Positions 47,115-58,740 are shown, numbered from the stretch's first letter. The stretch: 64,000 bases of DNA from Liriodendron chinense (GCA_003013855.2 PVNU02000868.1:3838501-3902500), one strand, 5' to 3'. Made by a program: numbers and translations. The notes: generated by a model from the letters alone, not told the origin.

Positions 47115-47749
47115 TGTTGGGGTAGCCTTCAAACTGTGTACGAGTTGGGTGCTCAGACTGGTCGGGCAATCGGTCTAGCTGTGTAACCCAGATGCATGTG
47201 GAGGCCTCCTGAAGAGGATCTATGTTGCCCCAGACCGGTCGGGCGACCGGTCTGTAGGGGGCTCCGTCCGGTTGGGCGACCGGTCTGTGGTGAGGCAGCT
47301 GGGCGTGTTTTCTCTCTGGACTGTTTGTGCACTAGCCGGCTGGTAGGAGGTGCACGCGGATTTCTTACATAGCTCGAAGTAGCACGCAAGATGTTTCTAT
47401 TTCAGGGCATTTTGCTTATTTAGAGGCTGATAATCTGGATTTAGAGGTATCCTAAGGTGTCTAAGGTTTCCTAATCGTATTAGGAAGAGGGGAGAGGTGT
47501 GTGTGGGAGAGAACTTGGGGTTTTCTCAGTTTATTCCTTACTTGTGGGATGTCAACCTCTGTAATATTTTGATATTCATAGTAAATCACTTTGTGCTGTG
47601 GTTTTTACTCGTTGAGGGGTTTTTCCACGTAAATTCGGATTCTCTTGTGGTGAACGCTTGTGTGTGGTTTGATTTCATATTGTTTCTCGTTTGATCTCCC
47701 ATTACGCCGCGCGTTTCGGCTTCTGCTTCCGTTGCCAATTTTTCCAACA
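47115..47749 (+). repeat. Copia 2 3' LTR
   Basis: TGTTGGGGTAGC to TTTCCAACA, preceded by GAAGCCTCGGTAGAGA, the same PPT region as in copia 1. GACCGGTC copies at 47190-47285 are better preserved than in the 5' LTR. Confidence 0.9.
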
Positions 47750-47845
47750 AAACTTTTGTGGCCCTTTTGAGTTTTTCAAGTGTAGATGTTCAGTACACTA
47801 TTCCCACTACGCCAAAACAGCAAAAAAACGACACAAAAGTGTTTG

Positions 47846-48180
47846 GTTTAACGACGGACTATATCCGTCGTTAATATTAACGACGTACTACATCCGTCGT
47901 TAAGGCGAAAACAGTCCGTCGCTAACTACTACCACTCCGGCTCTTGGCGTGTTTAATCGACAAAATTGTACGACGGACCAGAATCCGTCGATAACTGTAA
48001 ATTAACGACGAATATAGTCCGTCGTTAATATTACGACCAATCTAATCCGTCGTAAAGTAATGTAATTCAAGGGAGATTTCCTGCGTCGTAAAATTCTGCG
48101 TCCGGAGACGGGACGTTGGGATTTATCGACGGACCTTCTTGGATTTAACGACGGATATAGTTCGTCGTAAATTGAAAATT
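47846..48180. repeat. CACTA left subterminal repeats
   Basis: Roughly eight copies of AACGACGGA-N-TCCGTCGTTAA palindromes in both orientations; presumed transposase-binding sites. Confidence 0.85.
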
Positions 48181-48189
48181 GTACATCTC

Positions 48190-49325
48190 GCAATTCATTT
48201 TAAATAAATTTGTTTCTTTAATAAGTTTTTAAAAAAATTTGGATTTTTAGAAAAAAAGTTGACAATTTTAATAAAAATTAACAATATTTAAGAAAAAATG
48301 GGATTTGGAAAAATTCGAGATTTTGAAAATAATATTCTAAATTTAAAAAAGAACTAGAATTTTGAAAGAAATTGACATTTTGAAATAAATTGAGACGTTT
48401 GAATGAAGTGTATAAGTTTGAAATAATGTAGACTTTGAGAAAGATTGAGGTTTTGCAGTTTGAAAGATATTGACATATTTTGATAATAATAATAAAAAAA
48501 GATTTTCAAAAAATTGGCATTTTGAAAACGAACATTGGAAAGTTTAAAAAATTGTGATTTTGAAAAAATGTTGAGTTAATCTTGAATAAAATTTATAAGT
48601 TTGAAAAAAAAAATGTAATAAAATTAATAATGTTTAAGAAAAATTGAAATGTAGAAAAAATCAAAATTTTGAAAATAATTAGGATTAATAAAGAACAAAA
48701 ATTCTAAAAGAATTTTGACATAAATTAGGATTTAAAAAAAGTTGGCATATTGACATAAATCAAGAATTTTGAATAAAATTTATCGTTTGAAAAAATAGAT
48801 TTTCAAAATAAAAATTGTGATTTTTAAAAAGAAATTTAGATTTTGTATTTTGTAAAAAAAATTGAGAAATTTGATAGAAAATGAAATGTTGAAAAAACAA
48901 TTGACGTTTTGAAAAAAGTGTTTATGTATTGAATTGCGATTTTGAGAAAAAATTAAGAAGTTTGAAAAAAAAATTGTAATAAAATTAATAATGTTTAAGA
49001 AAAATTAAGATTTAAAATAACGAGATTTTGAAAAGAAATTCGGGATTTACAAAGAACCAAAAAGAAATTGTCATTCTTAAAAAATTAAGATTTTGAAAAA
49101 AACTGTGAAGATAGAATAAAATTTATAAGTGTGAAAAAAAATTGAAAAAAATTACAATTTTTAAAAATAAAATAGGATTTTGTATTTTGAAATTTTTTGA
49201 GAAATTTGATAAAAAAAAATTGACATTTTGAATTCTGAAAGTTGACAAGTTTATTAAAAAATGTGATTTTGAAAAATAAAATTGTATTGTTTAAAAAAAA
49301 TTAACAATTTTAGGACATTAGGACA
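48190..49325. repeat. A-rich degenerate microrepeat tract
   Basis: Variants of AAAATTGACATTTTGAAA and GAAGTTTGAAAAAA; the reverse complement of the tract at 20640-22240. No coding. Confidence 0.85.
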
Positions 49326-49404
49326 TTATACCAAAATTGATATTTTGAGAAATCTAAACCGGTCCATCCATTTTGTGAGATATTTTTAGGACATTATACA
49401 AAAA

Positions 49405-49925
49405 AAGGTGAGAACCCGGATCCTGGTGGGTGGGAACCCTGACCGTGGGGCCACTCTGATGAACGTGACTACATCTACGCCGTACATTCATATTGAAAGT
49501 TCATTTTAGGGCGTGTTCCAAAAAATGAAGCAATTCTAAGTCCCAGATGGGACATAGTAGAGGAAACAGTGCTGATTGACCATTAAAGACTTCCTGTGGG
49601 GCCACAAAAGCTTTAGATCAAGATGATATTTTTGTGGTCTATTCATCTAGGTGTTTGTGACCTTACAAATAGGTTGGATGGAAAATAATGGCAAATAAAC
49701 ATTCCGGTGAAATCCATGAAGTTTTCAGGTGTAGAGATTCAATCACGACTGTTTCTATGGTGTGGTCCACCTAATATTTGACTCAGCTTCATTTTTGGTA
49801 TCATACCCTAAAATGATATTTCAAAATGGTTGGATGGTGTGGATTTAAGACACATACATCACTATAAGCCCCACAATGAAGGTGTGGACCCCACAGAGTT
49901 TACTCAATACGCAAGCCTTTTATCC
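49405..49925. repeat. Foldback element A in CACTA
   Basis: Starts near CCGTGGGGCCACTCTGATG and ends near GTGTGGACCCCACAGAG with inverted arms; family internal sequence between. Confidence 0.65.
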
Positions 49926-50470
49926 AGGCGCGGTTTGGGTGGATCCCTGGATCCGCTAAGGTTGGTGGATCCCCAATTGTGGGGCCACTGTGATGTATGT
50001 ACCTTACATCTACACCGTCCATGCATTTTGAAAGCTCATTTTAGGGCATTACCCAAAAAATGAGTATGCATCAAATCTTAGGTTGACCATACCACATGAA
50101 ATAGTAGCAATTGAATCCCCACCATTAAAAAATTCATGGGGACCACTGGAATGTTTATTTTCCATCCAATTTGTTGAAAAGGTCACAAAGACCTGGATGA
50201 AGATACCAAACAAATATCAGCTTGACCCAAAACTTTTGTGACCCACTATAAGCTTTTAATGGTTGAGTACCATTGTTTATTGTATTATGGTCCACCTGAG
50301 ATTTGGATGTACTTCATTTTTTTAATCATGCTCTAAAATGTGTTTTCAAAATGAATGGACGGCGTGGATGTAACACACAGACATCACACAGTGGACGGCA
50401 CGGTAAGGGATCCACCCACCTCGGTGGATACGGGGTTCAGCGAAGCCGCGCCCCTTCCAAAGGGGGCGTG
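49925..50470. repeat. Foldback element B in CACTA
   Basis: CAGGCGCGGTTTGGGTGG at the left and GAAGCCGCGCCCCTTCC at the right are inverted; the GGATCC-containing arm sequence repeats inside. Confidence 0.75.
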
Positions 50471-51010
50471 GATTTCCTGCAAAAGCCTTGCGCAGGAAGT
50501 TCCTGCACTAGGAACCAAGGTGGGGCCCACAGTGATGTTTTTTTAATAAATCCACCTCGTCCATCCGTTTTGGGAGCTCATTTTAGTACATGAAAACAAA
50601 AATGAACAGGATCCAAGACTCAAGTGGGCCTCACTAAAGGAAAAGGTGGGTAAGTAAATTACTACCATTGAAACCTCCCTGGGGTCCACAGTGATGTTTA
50701 TATGACATCCATACCGTTCATAACGTCACTACTACTGGGATGAACAGGAAACACAAATATTATCCTGATTCGAAACACTTCGGGCTCTACTATTTCAACT
50801 GTGGATGTTCAATCCTCACGTTTTCGGCCCACTTGAGTCTTGGATTGAGTTCATTTTTGTTCTCATGTCCTAAAATGAGCTCCCAAAACGGATGGACGGG
50901 GTGGATTTATCAAAATAATCACTGTGGGCCCCACCTTGGTTCCCAGCGCAGGAACTTTCTACTCAAGGCTTTCGCTGGAAATCCGCGCCCAAAGTGGGCA
51001 GGTGTTACCA
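50470..51010. repeat. Foldback element C in CACTA
   Basis: AAGCCTTGCGCAGGAAGTTC on the left mirrors GGAACTTTCTACTCAAGGCTT on the right; GGAACCAAGGTGGGGCCCAC mirrors GTGGGCCCCACCTTGGTTCC exactly. Confidence 0.85.
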
Positions 51011-51515
51011 GGCGCGACTTGGGTGAGACCCCGGAACCAGCGATGTGGGTGGGATCCTGAACCTAGGGCCCACCTAGATGTGTTCTTTGTAAATCCATGC
51101 CGTCTATCTGTTTCTTCATATTATTTTAGGATGGGCCCCAAGAAAGAGTTCTCATTCAACCGTGACCATTAAAAACTTCCTGGAGTCCACCGTAATGTTT
51201 ATTGACCATCCAATCTGTTGGTAAGGTCACGTAGACAGGAATGAAAGGAAAAAACAAATATCAGGTTGATAGAAAACTTTTGTGGATCACAAAAGGTTTT
51301 TAATAGTCACTAACCATTGTTTCTTATGTTGTAGTCCACCCAAAATTTTCATCTTCTTTATTTTTGGTACCATAGTACAAAATAATATGGAAAAGCAGAT
51401 TACCGACATGGATTTACAAAGAACACATCCAGGTGGGCCCTAGGTTCAGGGTCCCACCCACATCGCTGGTTCTGGGGTCTCACCCAAGTCGCGCTCGGTG
51501 TTACCCTAGGAATAA
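51010..51515. repeat. Foldback element D in CACTA, near-perfect arms
   Basis: GCGCGACTTGGGTGAGACCC and GGGTCTCACCCAAGTCGCGC are exact inverse matches; the arms continue through GAACCAGCGATGTGGGTGGG and GAACCTAGGGCCCACCT for at least 80 bp with few mismatches. Confidence 0.9.
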
Positions 51516-52080
51516 CGGAAGGGGATTGGCTGGTGCACCCTACAACAGCTTGTGCCGTGACATTATCAAGTTCTGTTGGTCCCACCATGAGGTACTTCTT
51601 ATATTCAAACCGTCCGTCCATGTTCTGGAGTCATTCTAAGGCTGGACCCAAAAAATCAGACAGATCCAAGGATCCAATGGACCACACTGCAGAAAGCAGT
51701 GGGAGATTGAACATATACCATTGAAACCTTTTTGGAGGTCCCAGAAGTTTTGGATCAGTCTGATATTTATTTTTACCCTTCATCCAGGTCCATGTGACCT
51801 TATGAACAGTTTGGATGACAAATAAACATCATGGTGGGCCCTGGGTATGTTTTAACGGTGATAATCATTGTCCCCACAATAAATTTATTGGTGTGGTCCA
51901 CTTGAGTTTCGGATATGACTCATTTTAGGTATCATGCACTAAAATGATCTCGTGAAATGGATGGACGGTTTGGATGTACTAAATACATCATTGTGGGGTC
52001 CACAGAGCCTTAATCTACTATGAACCGTTCGTACAAACATGGTGCTCGATGACTGCGCACTCGCTCTACGTCTGCCACGT
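51515..52080. repeat. Foldback element E in CACTA
   Basis: GGTCCCACCATGAGGTACTT to AAATACATCATTGTGGGGTC; arms more diverged than in D. Confidence 0.6.
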
Positions 52081-52084
52081 CAAC

Positions 52085-52650
52085 GTAGCTGGTGTAGGGT
52101 GAACCTGCCAATCCGCTTCCGGGAACAACACCGTGGGTGTTCCACCTACCGGCCCACGTGGATAGTATTTTGTATATCCACGCCGTCCATCCGCTTCTCC
52201 GGCCCATTTTAGGATGGTCTTCCAAAAATTATGCAAATCCAAATCTCAAGTGGACCGTACCACTAGAAACAGTGCTGATTGAGTGCCCACCATTAAAAAT
52301 TCCAAAGAGCCCATGGTAATGTTTCCGTAATGTTTATTTGTAATCCAAGCTCTTGATAATGTCAGGAAGATATGGATGAATGTAAATTTTGAAGATCATC
52401 TTGATCTAAAACTTTTGTGGCCCGCGAAATGCTTTTAATGATTATTCATCATTCTTTTTATTGGTATGGTCCACCTGAGATCTGGAACTTCTTATAATTT
52501 TGGATTTCGTCTTAAAATTAGACATAACAACAGATGAACGACATGGATATATAAAAGATACATCAATATAGGCCCCACATGGTAGAGGTAACACCCACTA
52601 AGGTGTTACCGAGGGTAACATATAATTCGCTCCCGCCCCAAGAAGGACTA
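52085..52650. repeat. Foldback element F in CACTA
   Basis: CACGTGGATAGTATTTTGTA on the left; GGCCCCACATGGTAGAGGTA and AACACCCACTAAGGTGTTAC on the right. Related to element I. Confidence 0.65.
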
Positions 52651-52654
52651 GCGC

Positions 52655-53172
52655 TACTTGGGTGAGATGGCCGAACCAGCGATGTGGGTGGGACCCTGAA
52701 CTTAGGGCCCACGTGGGTGTATTCTTTGTAGATCCATGCCGTCCATCTGTTTCTTCATATTATTTTAGGATGAAGTGCCAAAAATGACACAGATAAAAAT
52801 TTTAGGTGGACCACAACCCAAGAAACAGTTATAATTCAACTGTGACCATCAAAATATTCCTAGAGTCCACCGTAATGTTTATTGACCATACAATCTGTTG
52901 ATAAGGGCACGTAGACAGGGATGAAAGGAAAAAACAAATATCAGGTTGATAGAAAACTTTTGTGGCTCACAAAAGGTTTTTAATGGTCATTAACCAGTGT
53001 TTCTTATGTTGTAGTCCACTAAAAATTTTAATCTTCTTCATTTTTGGTACCATAGTACAAAATAATCTGGAAAAGAAGATAACGGCATGGATCTACAAGG
53101 AATACATCGAGGTGGGCCCTAGGTTCAGGGTCCCACCCACATCGCTGGTTCGGCGGTCTCACCCAAGTGACG
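52655..53172. repeat. Foldback element G in CACTA, near-perfect arms
   Basis: CTTGGGTGAGATGGCCGAAC on the left and GTTCGGCGGTCTCACCCAAG on the right, continuing through GTGGGTGGGACCCTGAAC. A close relative of element D, 1.65 kb away. Confidence 0.9.
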
Positions 53173-53175
53173 CCC

Positions 53176-53735
53176 AGAAGTGGACTGCGTAGTGAGCAAC
53201 TCCACACGCTAAGCGTGCAGAGTAAACTTTGAGGGGCCCACCGTGATTTACTTATTTTATCCACTCCGTCCATCCATCTTAAAAGATAATTTTAAGTATG
53301 GGACCAAAAATTGAAGCATATCAAGTTCTAAAGTGGACCACACCATAGGAAAAGTGTGAATTGAATGTCTACCATTGAAAAATTCTTGGGAGGAAACATA
53401 AGTTTTTGATCAAGCTGATATTTGTGTTTTCTCTTCATCCATGTCCATGTGATCTTATGAACAGGTTGGATGACAAAAAAATATCACTGTGGGGCATGGA
53501 AAGGTTTCAACGGTGGAAATCATTATTCCCACTGTTTCCTGTGGCATGGTACACTTGAGATTTGGATATGCTTAAATTTTGGGCTCAACCCCTAAAATGA
53601 TCTGTAAAAACATATGGACGGAATAGATGAAGCACATACATTCTAGGTGGGCCCAACAGAGTTTACTCTGTACAATAAGAGAGTGGAGTTATGTGTTACC
53701 TATTCTCTGCAAAAAAGAGAGGGTAGCGAATTAGG
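53176..53735. repeat. Foldback element H in CACTA
   Basis: Left end AGAAGTGGACTGCGTAGTGA resembles the terminus defined by the 9-bp TSD at 63350-63853; AACTCCAC and CAGAGTAAACT on the left mirror AGTTTACTCTG and GTGGAGTT on the right. Confidence 0.75.
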
Positions 53736-54255
53736 TGTTACCCCGAGAACGGCTTAGTGGGTGTTACCCCTACCATATGGCCCACGTGGATGATATTTTG
53801 TATATCCACTCCGTCCATCAGTTTATACAGATCATTTTAGGATAAGGTTCCAAAAATTATTCAGATCCAAATCTCAAGTTTACCATACCACTGGAAACAG
53901 TGTGATTGAGTGCTCCACCATTAAAAATTCCAAAGAGCCCATGATAAGGTTTTGGTAATGTTTATTTGCAATCCAAGCTCTTGATAATGTCAATAAGGTC
54001 TTGATGAAGGGAAAATATAAATATGAGATTGATCCAAAACTTTTATGGCCCACAAAACGTTTTTAATGGTTATTAATCACTGTTTCTAGTGGTATGGTCC
54101 ACCTGAGATTTGGATCTTCTTAAGATTTTGGATCATATCCTAAAATGATATGAGAAAACAGATAGACAGAGATATATAAAAAATCCATCAAAATGGGCCC
54201 CACACGGTAGGGGTAACACCCACTAAGGTGTTACCAGGGTAACATCTAATTCATT
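53735..54255. repeat. Foldback element I in CACTA
   Basis: GTGGGTGTTACCCCTACCAT on the left mirrors GGTAGGGGTAACACCCAC on the right. A relative of element F. Confidence 0.85.
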
Positions 54256-54264
54256 CAAAAGGGA

Positions 54265-54269
54265 GACCC

Positions 54270-54307
<38 letters not shown>

Positions 54308-54463
54308 CGCAGGCCCTCTCTCTGTCTCTCTCTCTCTCTCTCTGTCTGTCTCACGCATGCTCTCTCTGTCTCTCTCTCTGTCTCACACACGCACGCCCCC
54401 CCCCCCCCCCCCCCCCCCCCACTCTCTCTTTGTCACTCACGGCCCTCTCTCTCTCCCTCGCCC

Positions 54464-54501
<38 letters not shown>

Positions 54502-54530
54502 CTCTCCCTCTCTTTCCCTCCCTCTCGATC
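54265..54530. repeat. (CT)n tract with 25-C homopolymer
   Basis: Long CTCTCT runs interrupted by a run of 25 C at 54396-54420. ORFs here are low-complexity Ser/Leu or Glu/Arg artefacts. Confidence 0.95.
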
Positions 54531-54599
54531 CCGTTCTTTGCTCCAGCGTGTGGGTGTACAACAACTGTTCCCACTCTCTATCTCCTCTACTTCCTCCAC

Positions 54600-54625
54600 C
54601 AGGTAAAAAACCCTAACCCTAACCT
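54600..54625 (+). promoter_or_regulatory. Telo-box-like motif after a CT-rich leader
   Basis: AACCCTAACCCTAACC follows CCACCAGGTAAAAAA. The CT-rich leader, a possible splice donor (CAG|GTAAAA) and telo boxes are typical of plant housekeeping-gene 5' ends, so this may be the captured promoter/first exon of a host gene. Confidence 0.35.
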
Positions 54626-55019
54626 TGCTTTCTTTTCTTTTTTGGATTTTTATTGTCGAATCCCAAATTAGGGATTTGTATTGTCCAATCCCTAATTAGG
54701 GATTTGTAAAGTCTATGCTCATAAAAAAATTGTAAATGAAGACAACTTAGGTCATTGAAGAGCTAGGAGGTGTAATTTCTTATTTTTAGGTGTAATTTGT
54801 GTTCGTTTTACTTCGACGGTGGGCCTGTGATTTGGCTAGTAAAGATTTCTGTGTATGATGGACACGTGTATGGCAGGTAAGTCACGGATGTTTTGAAAAT
54901 GGTGGTAAATATCTCAATTGGTGTCGTTTCCTCATGTATGAAGTTTGGATTATGGGCTAGTGCTAATGCCACGTCATGGCTCATCACAACCATCCAAAAT
55001 TCACATGATTTTTCCGTTG

Positions 55020-55275
55020 ACGTGCTAATACCAGTAGTGAGTGTACGGATGCGGATTGGGTACTATCCACACTGTCCATCCATTTTTCCACATCATTTTA
55101 GGGCACAAGCCTAAAAATGAGACAGTCCCAAGGCTCAAGTGGACTACACGGTGGGGATTAAATACCTACTGTTGAAAAAAAAATTGATTGAACAGAAGTT
55201 TTGGATTGAGCTTATATTTGTGTTTTCCCTTCATCCATGTATATGTGAACTTATGAACAAGTGGGAAGAGCTCCG
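55020..55275. repeat. Half foldback repeat
   Basis: Only one arm (CACTGTCCATCCATTTTTCC, GAGACAGTCCCAAGGCTCAA, ATCCATGTATATGTGAACTT); the other half is missing. Confidence 0.65.
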
Positions 55276-56452
55276 TCCATCATTCTTCACCTGTTTGTCC
55301 TCTCCACTGTACACGTAGCAAGTCGATTTATCAATCACTATCATGCATTGTGTACTTCTATAAATTCATAACAATGTTTTGGATTTATCAATCACTATCA
55401 TCCATTTTCAATTTTTACACATAGCATTGTGTACTTCTATAAATTCATTTAGTAGGTGAAATTAGCAACTTTCTACCACTGGATTTCATGCACCCTAAAG
55501 GAATTGCTTGTGAGTCGTTGCTGGATTTGTAGTGTTCCATCTGAATGTACATCTGCTAGTTTTCTATTGGTTGCCAATCCATGGGCCATTTGCTAAGTTT
55601 GAACATTTTGCATGGGATTACTTTCTATTGGCTAACAGAAGCATTGCAAGTGTTTGATGGTGCTTTTCGTTTCCTTAACATTATCTCATATATGATTTTG
55701 TCGCTGGTTTCCACTTTAATCTAGATGCCCATGATTTAAGCATGTCCATTTGATAAATGCAGGATATCAACTGAACTTGCTGACTTGTCTAGTCAGTAAC
55801 ATGCATGAGGCCTTGTTTCAAAACAAAAGCGGCAATGATAACTTATTCCAACAAGGCATGGAAACCACTTTGTTGTATTTGCTTGTCTAGACTCAGTCAG
55901 GACTTTTATAGACTTCATTTGATGCTTGATTTATGGCCTTCACTGCAACTTGTAGGCTAGGAGATTGATGAAATAGTAAGTGGAGCTTCTGCTTTATATT
56001 GTTTAATAGAATTGCTTGTTGATGTGGGCTCCACAAAGATGTGTTGATGACATCCATTTCAACTAACATGCATGCTGTCTCTTGTTTGGCATGGGCCCAA
56101 AAATCAGGCCAATCCATGACTCAGGGGAACCACCATTAGCAAAAGCAGTCTCTTGGGTATATACCCAACTTAAAACATGCTCCATTGTCTTTGCATGAAA
56201 ATAATTTAAAAGAAAATGAAGGTGGAGTTGTCTTAGAAATCCTGGTAATTTCAGAGTCCTTCACCATACCTATGGGATCTCTGTCTAACCATTCAATAAT
56301 TAGCCTAAGCAAGGTACTAGATTTCAGTACCTTGCTTTAGATATCCTTAGGTATACGTAAAATTTACAAACAATTTTTAACTGACAGAAGCAAATTCATC
56401 CTTTTTACATATATTGTAATAACCTGATTTTTTTTTCTCTTTATTCTTGCAG
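55276..56452. other. No recognisable coding; possible intron sequence of captured gene
   Basis: AT-rich, with no conserved ORF. It ends in TTTTTTTTCTCTTTATTCTT-GCAG, a polypyrimidine tract and 3' splice site for the following exon. Confidence 0.4.
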
Positions 56453-56598
56453 TTCATATCACACTAGGGTCACTAGCCAAGAGCCTTCACACCCTTAACT
56501 TATCAAGGAACAAGATCTCTGCAATCGAGAGTCTTAAAGAACTAACGCGATTGCGAGTTCTTGATCTTAGCTACAACAGAATCTCCTGTATAGGCATG
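56453..56598 (+). pseudogene. Captured exon of an outer-arm-dynein-light-chain-1-like LRR protein
   Basis: Bounded by a GCAG acceptor (56449-56452) and ATG|GTAAAC donor. It encodes LAKSLHTLNLSRNKISAIES followed by LKELTRLRVLDLSYNRISC, two SDS22-type leucine-rich repeats matching the conserved region of plant 'outer arm dynein light chain 1' proteins (a family of unknown function, since most flowering plants lack dynein arms). No upstream or downstream exons of that gene are recognisable nearby. It lies inside the CACTA element, so it is a captured fragment rather than a resident gene. Confidence 0.7.
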
Positions 56599-57880
56599 GT
56601 AAACATCTTTGATGCTAACATTTCATTCTTCTTGTAGTTGCATTTTTGTACAACATCTATACCTAACATAGGCACTGTTTGGATGTATCTGAAATCACCA
56701 TTTGATAGAATATTTGTTTATTTTGATTAACAACTATTCAGAAACTATGCCCAAAATGGGCATTTTCCCTGGCCAAACAGCCATCTAGAAGACTTTGGAT
56801 CAGATTTACATTTGCCTGGATGGATATTTCAGCATGAATTTTTGGAGTGCTGAAAAAGAATTCATGCATGGAATTTTTTTCCTTTACTATCAATGAAGTG
56901 CTGTAATAGTCACTTTGTTGCAGGATAAAACTAAGTCCTTACAAAACAAGTTGGACAATGGTCCAAATCAAGTCAGAAAAATCAGCTGGTTCAGGCAATC
57001 TTAGCATCAGAGGCATGGATCTGCTTGGAAACAAGATGCAGACAGACTTGGGATCTCTAGACCGAGAGCTTGTTGACACATGAATCATACATATGTATTA
57101 TGCTAAAATGCAAATCCCAAGTTCGTGAGCGTGAAATGCAAATCGACTTCAGACGAGAAATGTTTCAGCGGCCACTCCATTGATGTCTTTCGGTTGGTTT
57201 GGGAGAATCTACACAACAACTTATATTCTTATGCATTAAGAAGGTAGGCTTATTGATATGGTTTTGAATGTTTATAAAATAATCCGTCTTCTTTTTTTCA
57301 TTCTTGGGCTGAATCTTGTGGTGTTTGTAGGTTGGACAGCAGAAGATTTGTCCAAGACAATGATAGTTCAAAGCTGTCTTCACCTAACCAGATATATTCA
57401 CCCAATAGAAAAAAGGTAAAAATCATCAACTTACAGCAACAAAAAACATTACAAATTAACCTTTTCATCTCAAATTTTGAACTTTGCCTTTTGGATTTGG
57501 TTTGAATTGCTAACATTTCAACTGAAATATAGGAATTTGAATGTGCGAACTATTAATGAGTGAACTGTTTCTTGACACCTTTTTCTGTTAAACAGTTGGT
57601 CCATCAATGTATGCTTCTTGACACCTTTTTTTCTGTTAATGAGTGAACTATTTCTCCGTTTGGTTTTTAGTGTTGTCTGTTGCTTCCTGGAACAGAGATA
57701 AATATATCCAAATGCAAAGATTTTATCAAAATGGAGAAACATACAATAGCATGCATCATGGGTCAATTTTGTTTCTTGCAAAATTGGCGTTTCTTTAGGT
57801 CTGTTTGGCTCGATTTTTGAAATCTTGTGCATTTTCTGAAAGTTTTGGATCTATTGCTGGTTTCAATCTACCATTTATGT
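56599..57880. other. Mostly unassigned sequence inside CACTA
   Basis: Possible exon-like pieces at 56935-57070 and 57330-57415 (the latter followed by AAAAAAGGTAAAAA) have no recognised homology. The rest is AT-rich. Confidence 0.35.
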
Positions 57881-57965
57881 TAGCTTTTGCCATTGATTTG
57901 GTCACAGAGATGTATGTGCCTTAAATCTACACCGTCCAACCATTTTGAAAGCTCATTTTTTGGTG

Positions 57966-58210
57966 CACTCTCATCCCTCAGGAGTCTTGATCTAAGCATG
58001 AATGAATTGGAGGGTTCCTTGTCCTCTGAAGGTAATTGTTGATTAATTGTACAGAAATTAAACCAAAATTGATAGCATCAATCACATTTACAAACTCTCC
58101 CTTTAATGCTTGTATTATTTTTCAAATTTGGGCAGAATTGGCAATTTTGAGCAAGCTGGAGGCTTTGGATTTGGGAGATAATTGGCTCAATGGGTCCCTA
58201 AATCTCAAAG
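57966..58210 (+). pseudogene. Captured exons of a receptor-like-protein LRR gene
   Basis: Exon ending at 58031 (GAAG|GTAATT) encodes LSSLRSLDLSMNELEGSLSS. After an intron with acceptor GGGCAG, the next exon (58136-58210, 75 bp) encodes one whole repeat, LSKLEALDLGDNWLNGSLNL, and ends AAAG|GTAAGA. Joining them keeps the frame. Repeat-sized, same-phase exons are typical of plant extracellular LRR receptor-like proteins (RLP13/14/15 group), which act in cell-surface signalling or immunity. No signal peptide, membrane segment or further LRRs are visible. A foldback fragment directly abuts the first exon. Confidence 0.7.
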
Positions 58211-58309
58211 GTAAGAGCACTTTGATATTACTGAGGTTTTGATAATATTTTACCTTCATAGTGATGATTTTGTTCTCCTTATCTTTGATGGTGAGGAGAT
58301 GTTAAAGTA

Positions 58310-58740
58310 GGACACTAGTTGCGCACAACCTTTTTACATGGTGCTCGTGTAAGCCAAAATTCTCAAGTGGACTCCACAAAAGAAAACAGTGGGGACAGTA
58401 ACGCTGAGCGTTGAAACCTTCCTAGGGCCCACCATGATTTTTATTTGAGATCCAACCTGTTCATAAGTTCACACAGACATGGAAGAAGGGACAATTTAAA
58501 TATCAGCTTGATCGAAAATTCCTATGGCCCCAAGAAGTTTTTAATGGTAAGAGATCAATCCCCGTTGTTTTCTTTGGTGAGGTGCATTGGAACTTTGGAT
58601 CTGCTTCATTCTTTGGTTCATGTCCTAAAATGATCTCTCCAAATGGATAGACGGTGTGGATACAAAACATACATCATGGTGGGGCCCACATAAGTCGGTG
58701 TAGGGAGGTAGCTACTCAACCTGTCAGTAGCTAATCCGCG
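58310..58740. repeat. Foldback repeat copy in CACTA
   Basis: Left AAGCCAAAATTCTCAAGTGG and internal GGGCCCACCATGATTTTTAT; right arm GGATAGACGGTGTGGATACA and ATCATGGTGGGGCCCACATA. Confidence 0.65.

Larger units (their letters stand above)
43155..47749 (+). mobile_element. Copia element 2, internally replaced
   Basis: LTRs 43155-43761 and 47115-47749 (TGTTGGGGTAGC to CCAACA). TSD AAACT on both sides (43150-43154, 47750-47754). The left internal part encodes gag and the start of protease; integrase, RT and RNase H are absent and an unrelated LTR-like segment lies there instead. The element sits inside the foldback half of unit copy 4. Confidence 0.9.

Noticed and set aside
54607..54625. Telomeric repeat (AACCCTAACCC)
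   Set aside because: Only two to three units; a telo-box promoter motif is more likely than an interstitial telomere.
54357..54671. 104-codon Ser/Leu/Pro ORF in the CT tract
   Set aside because: Pure product of (CT)n and the 25-C run.
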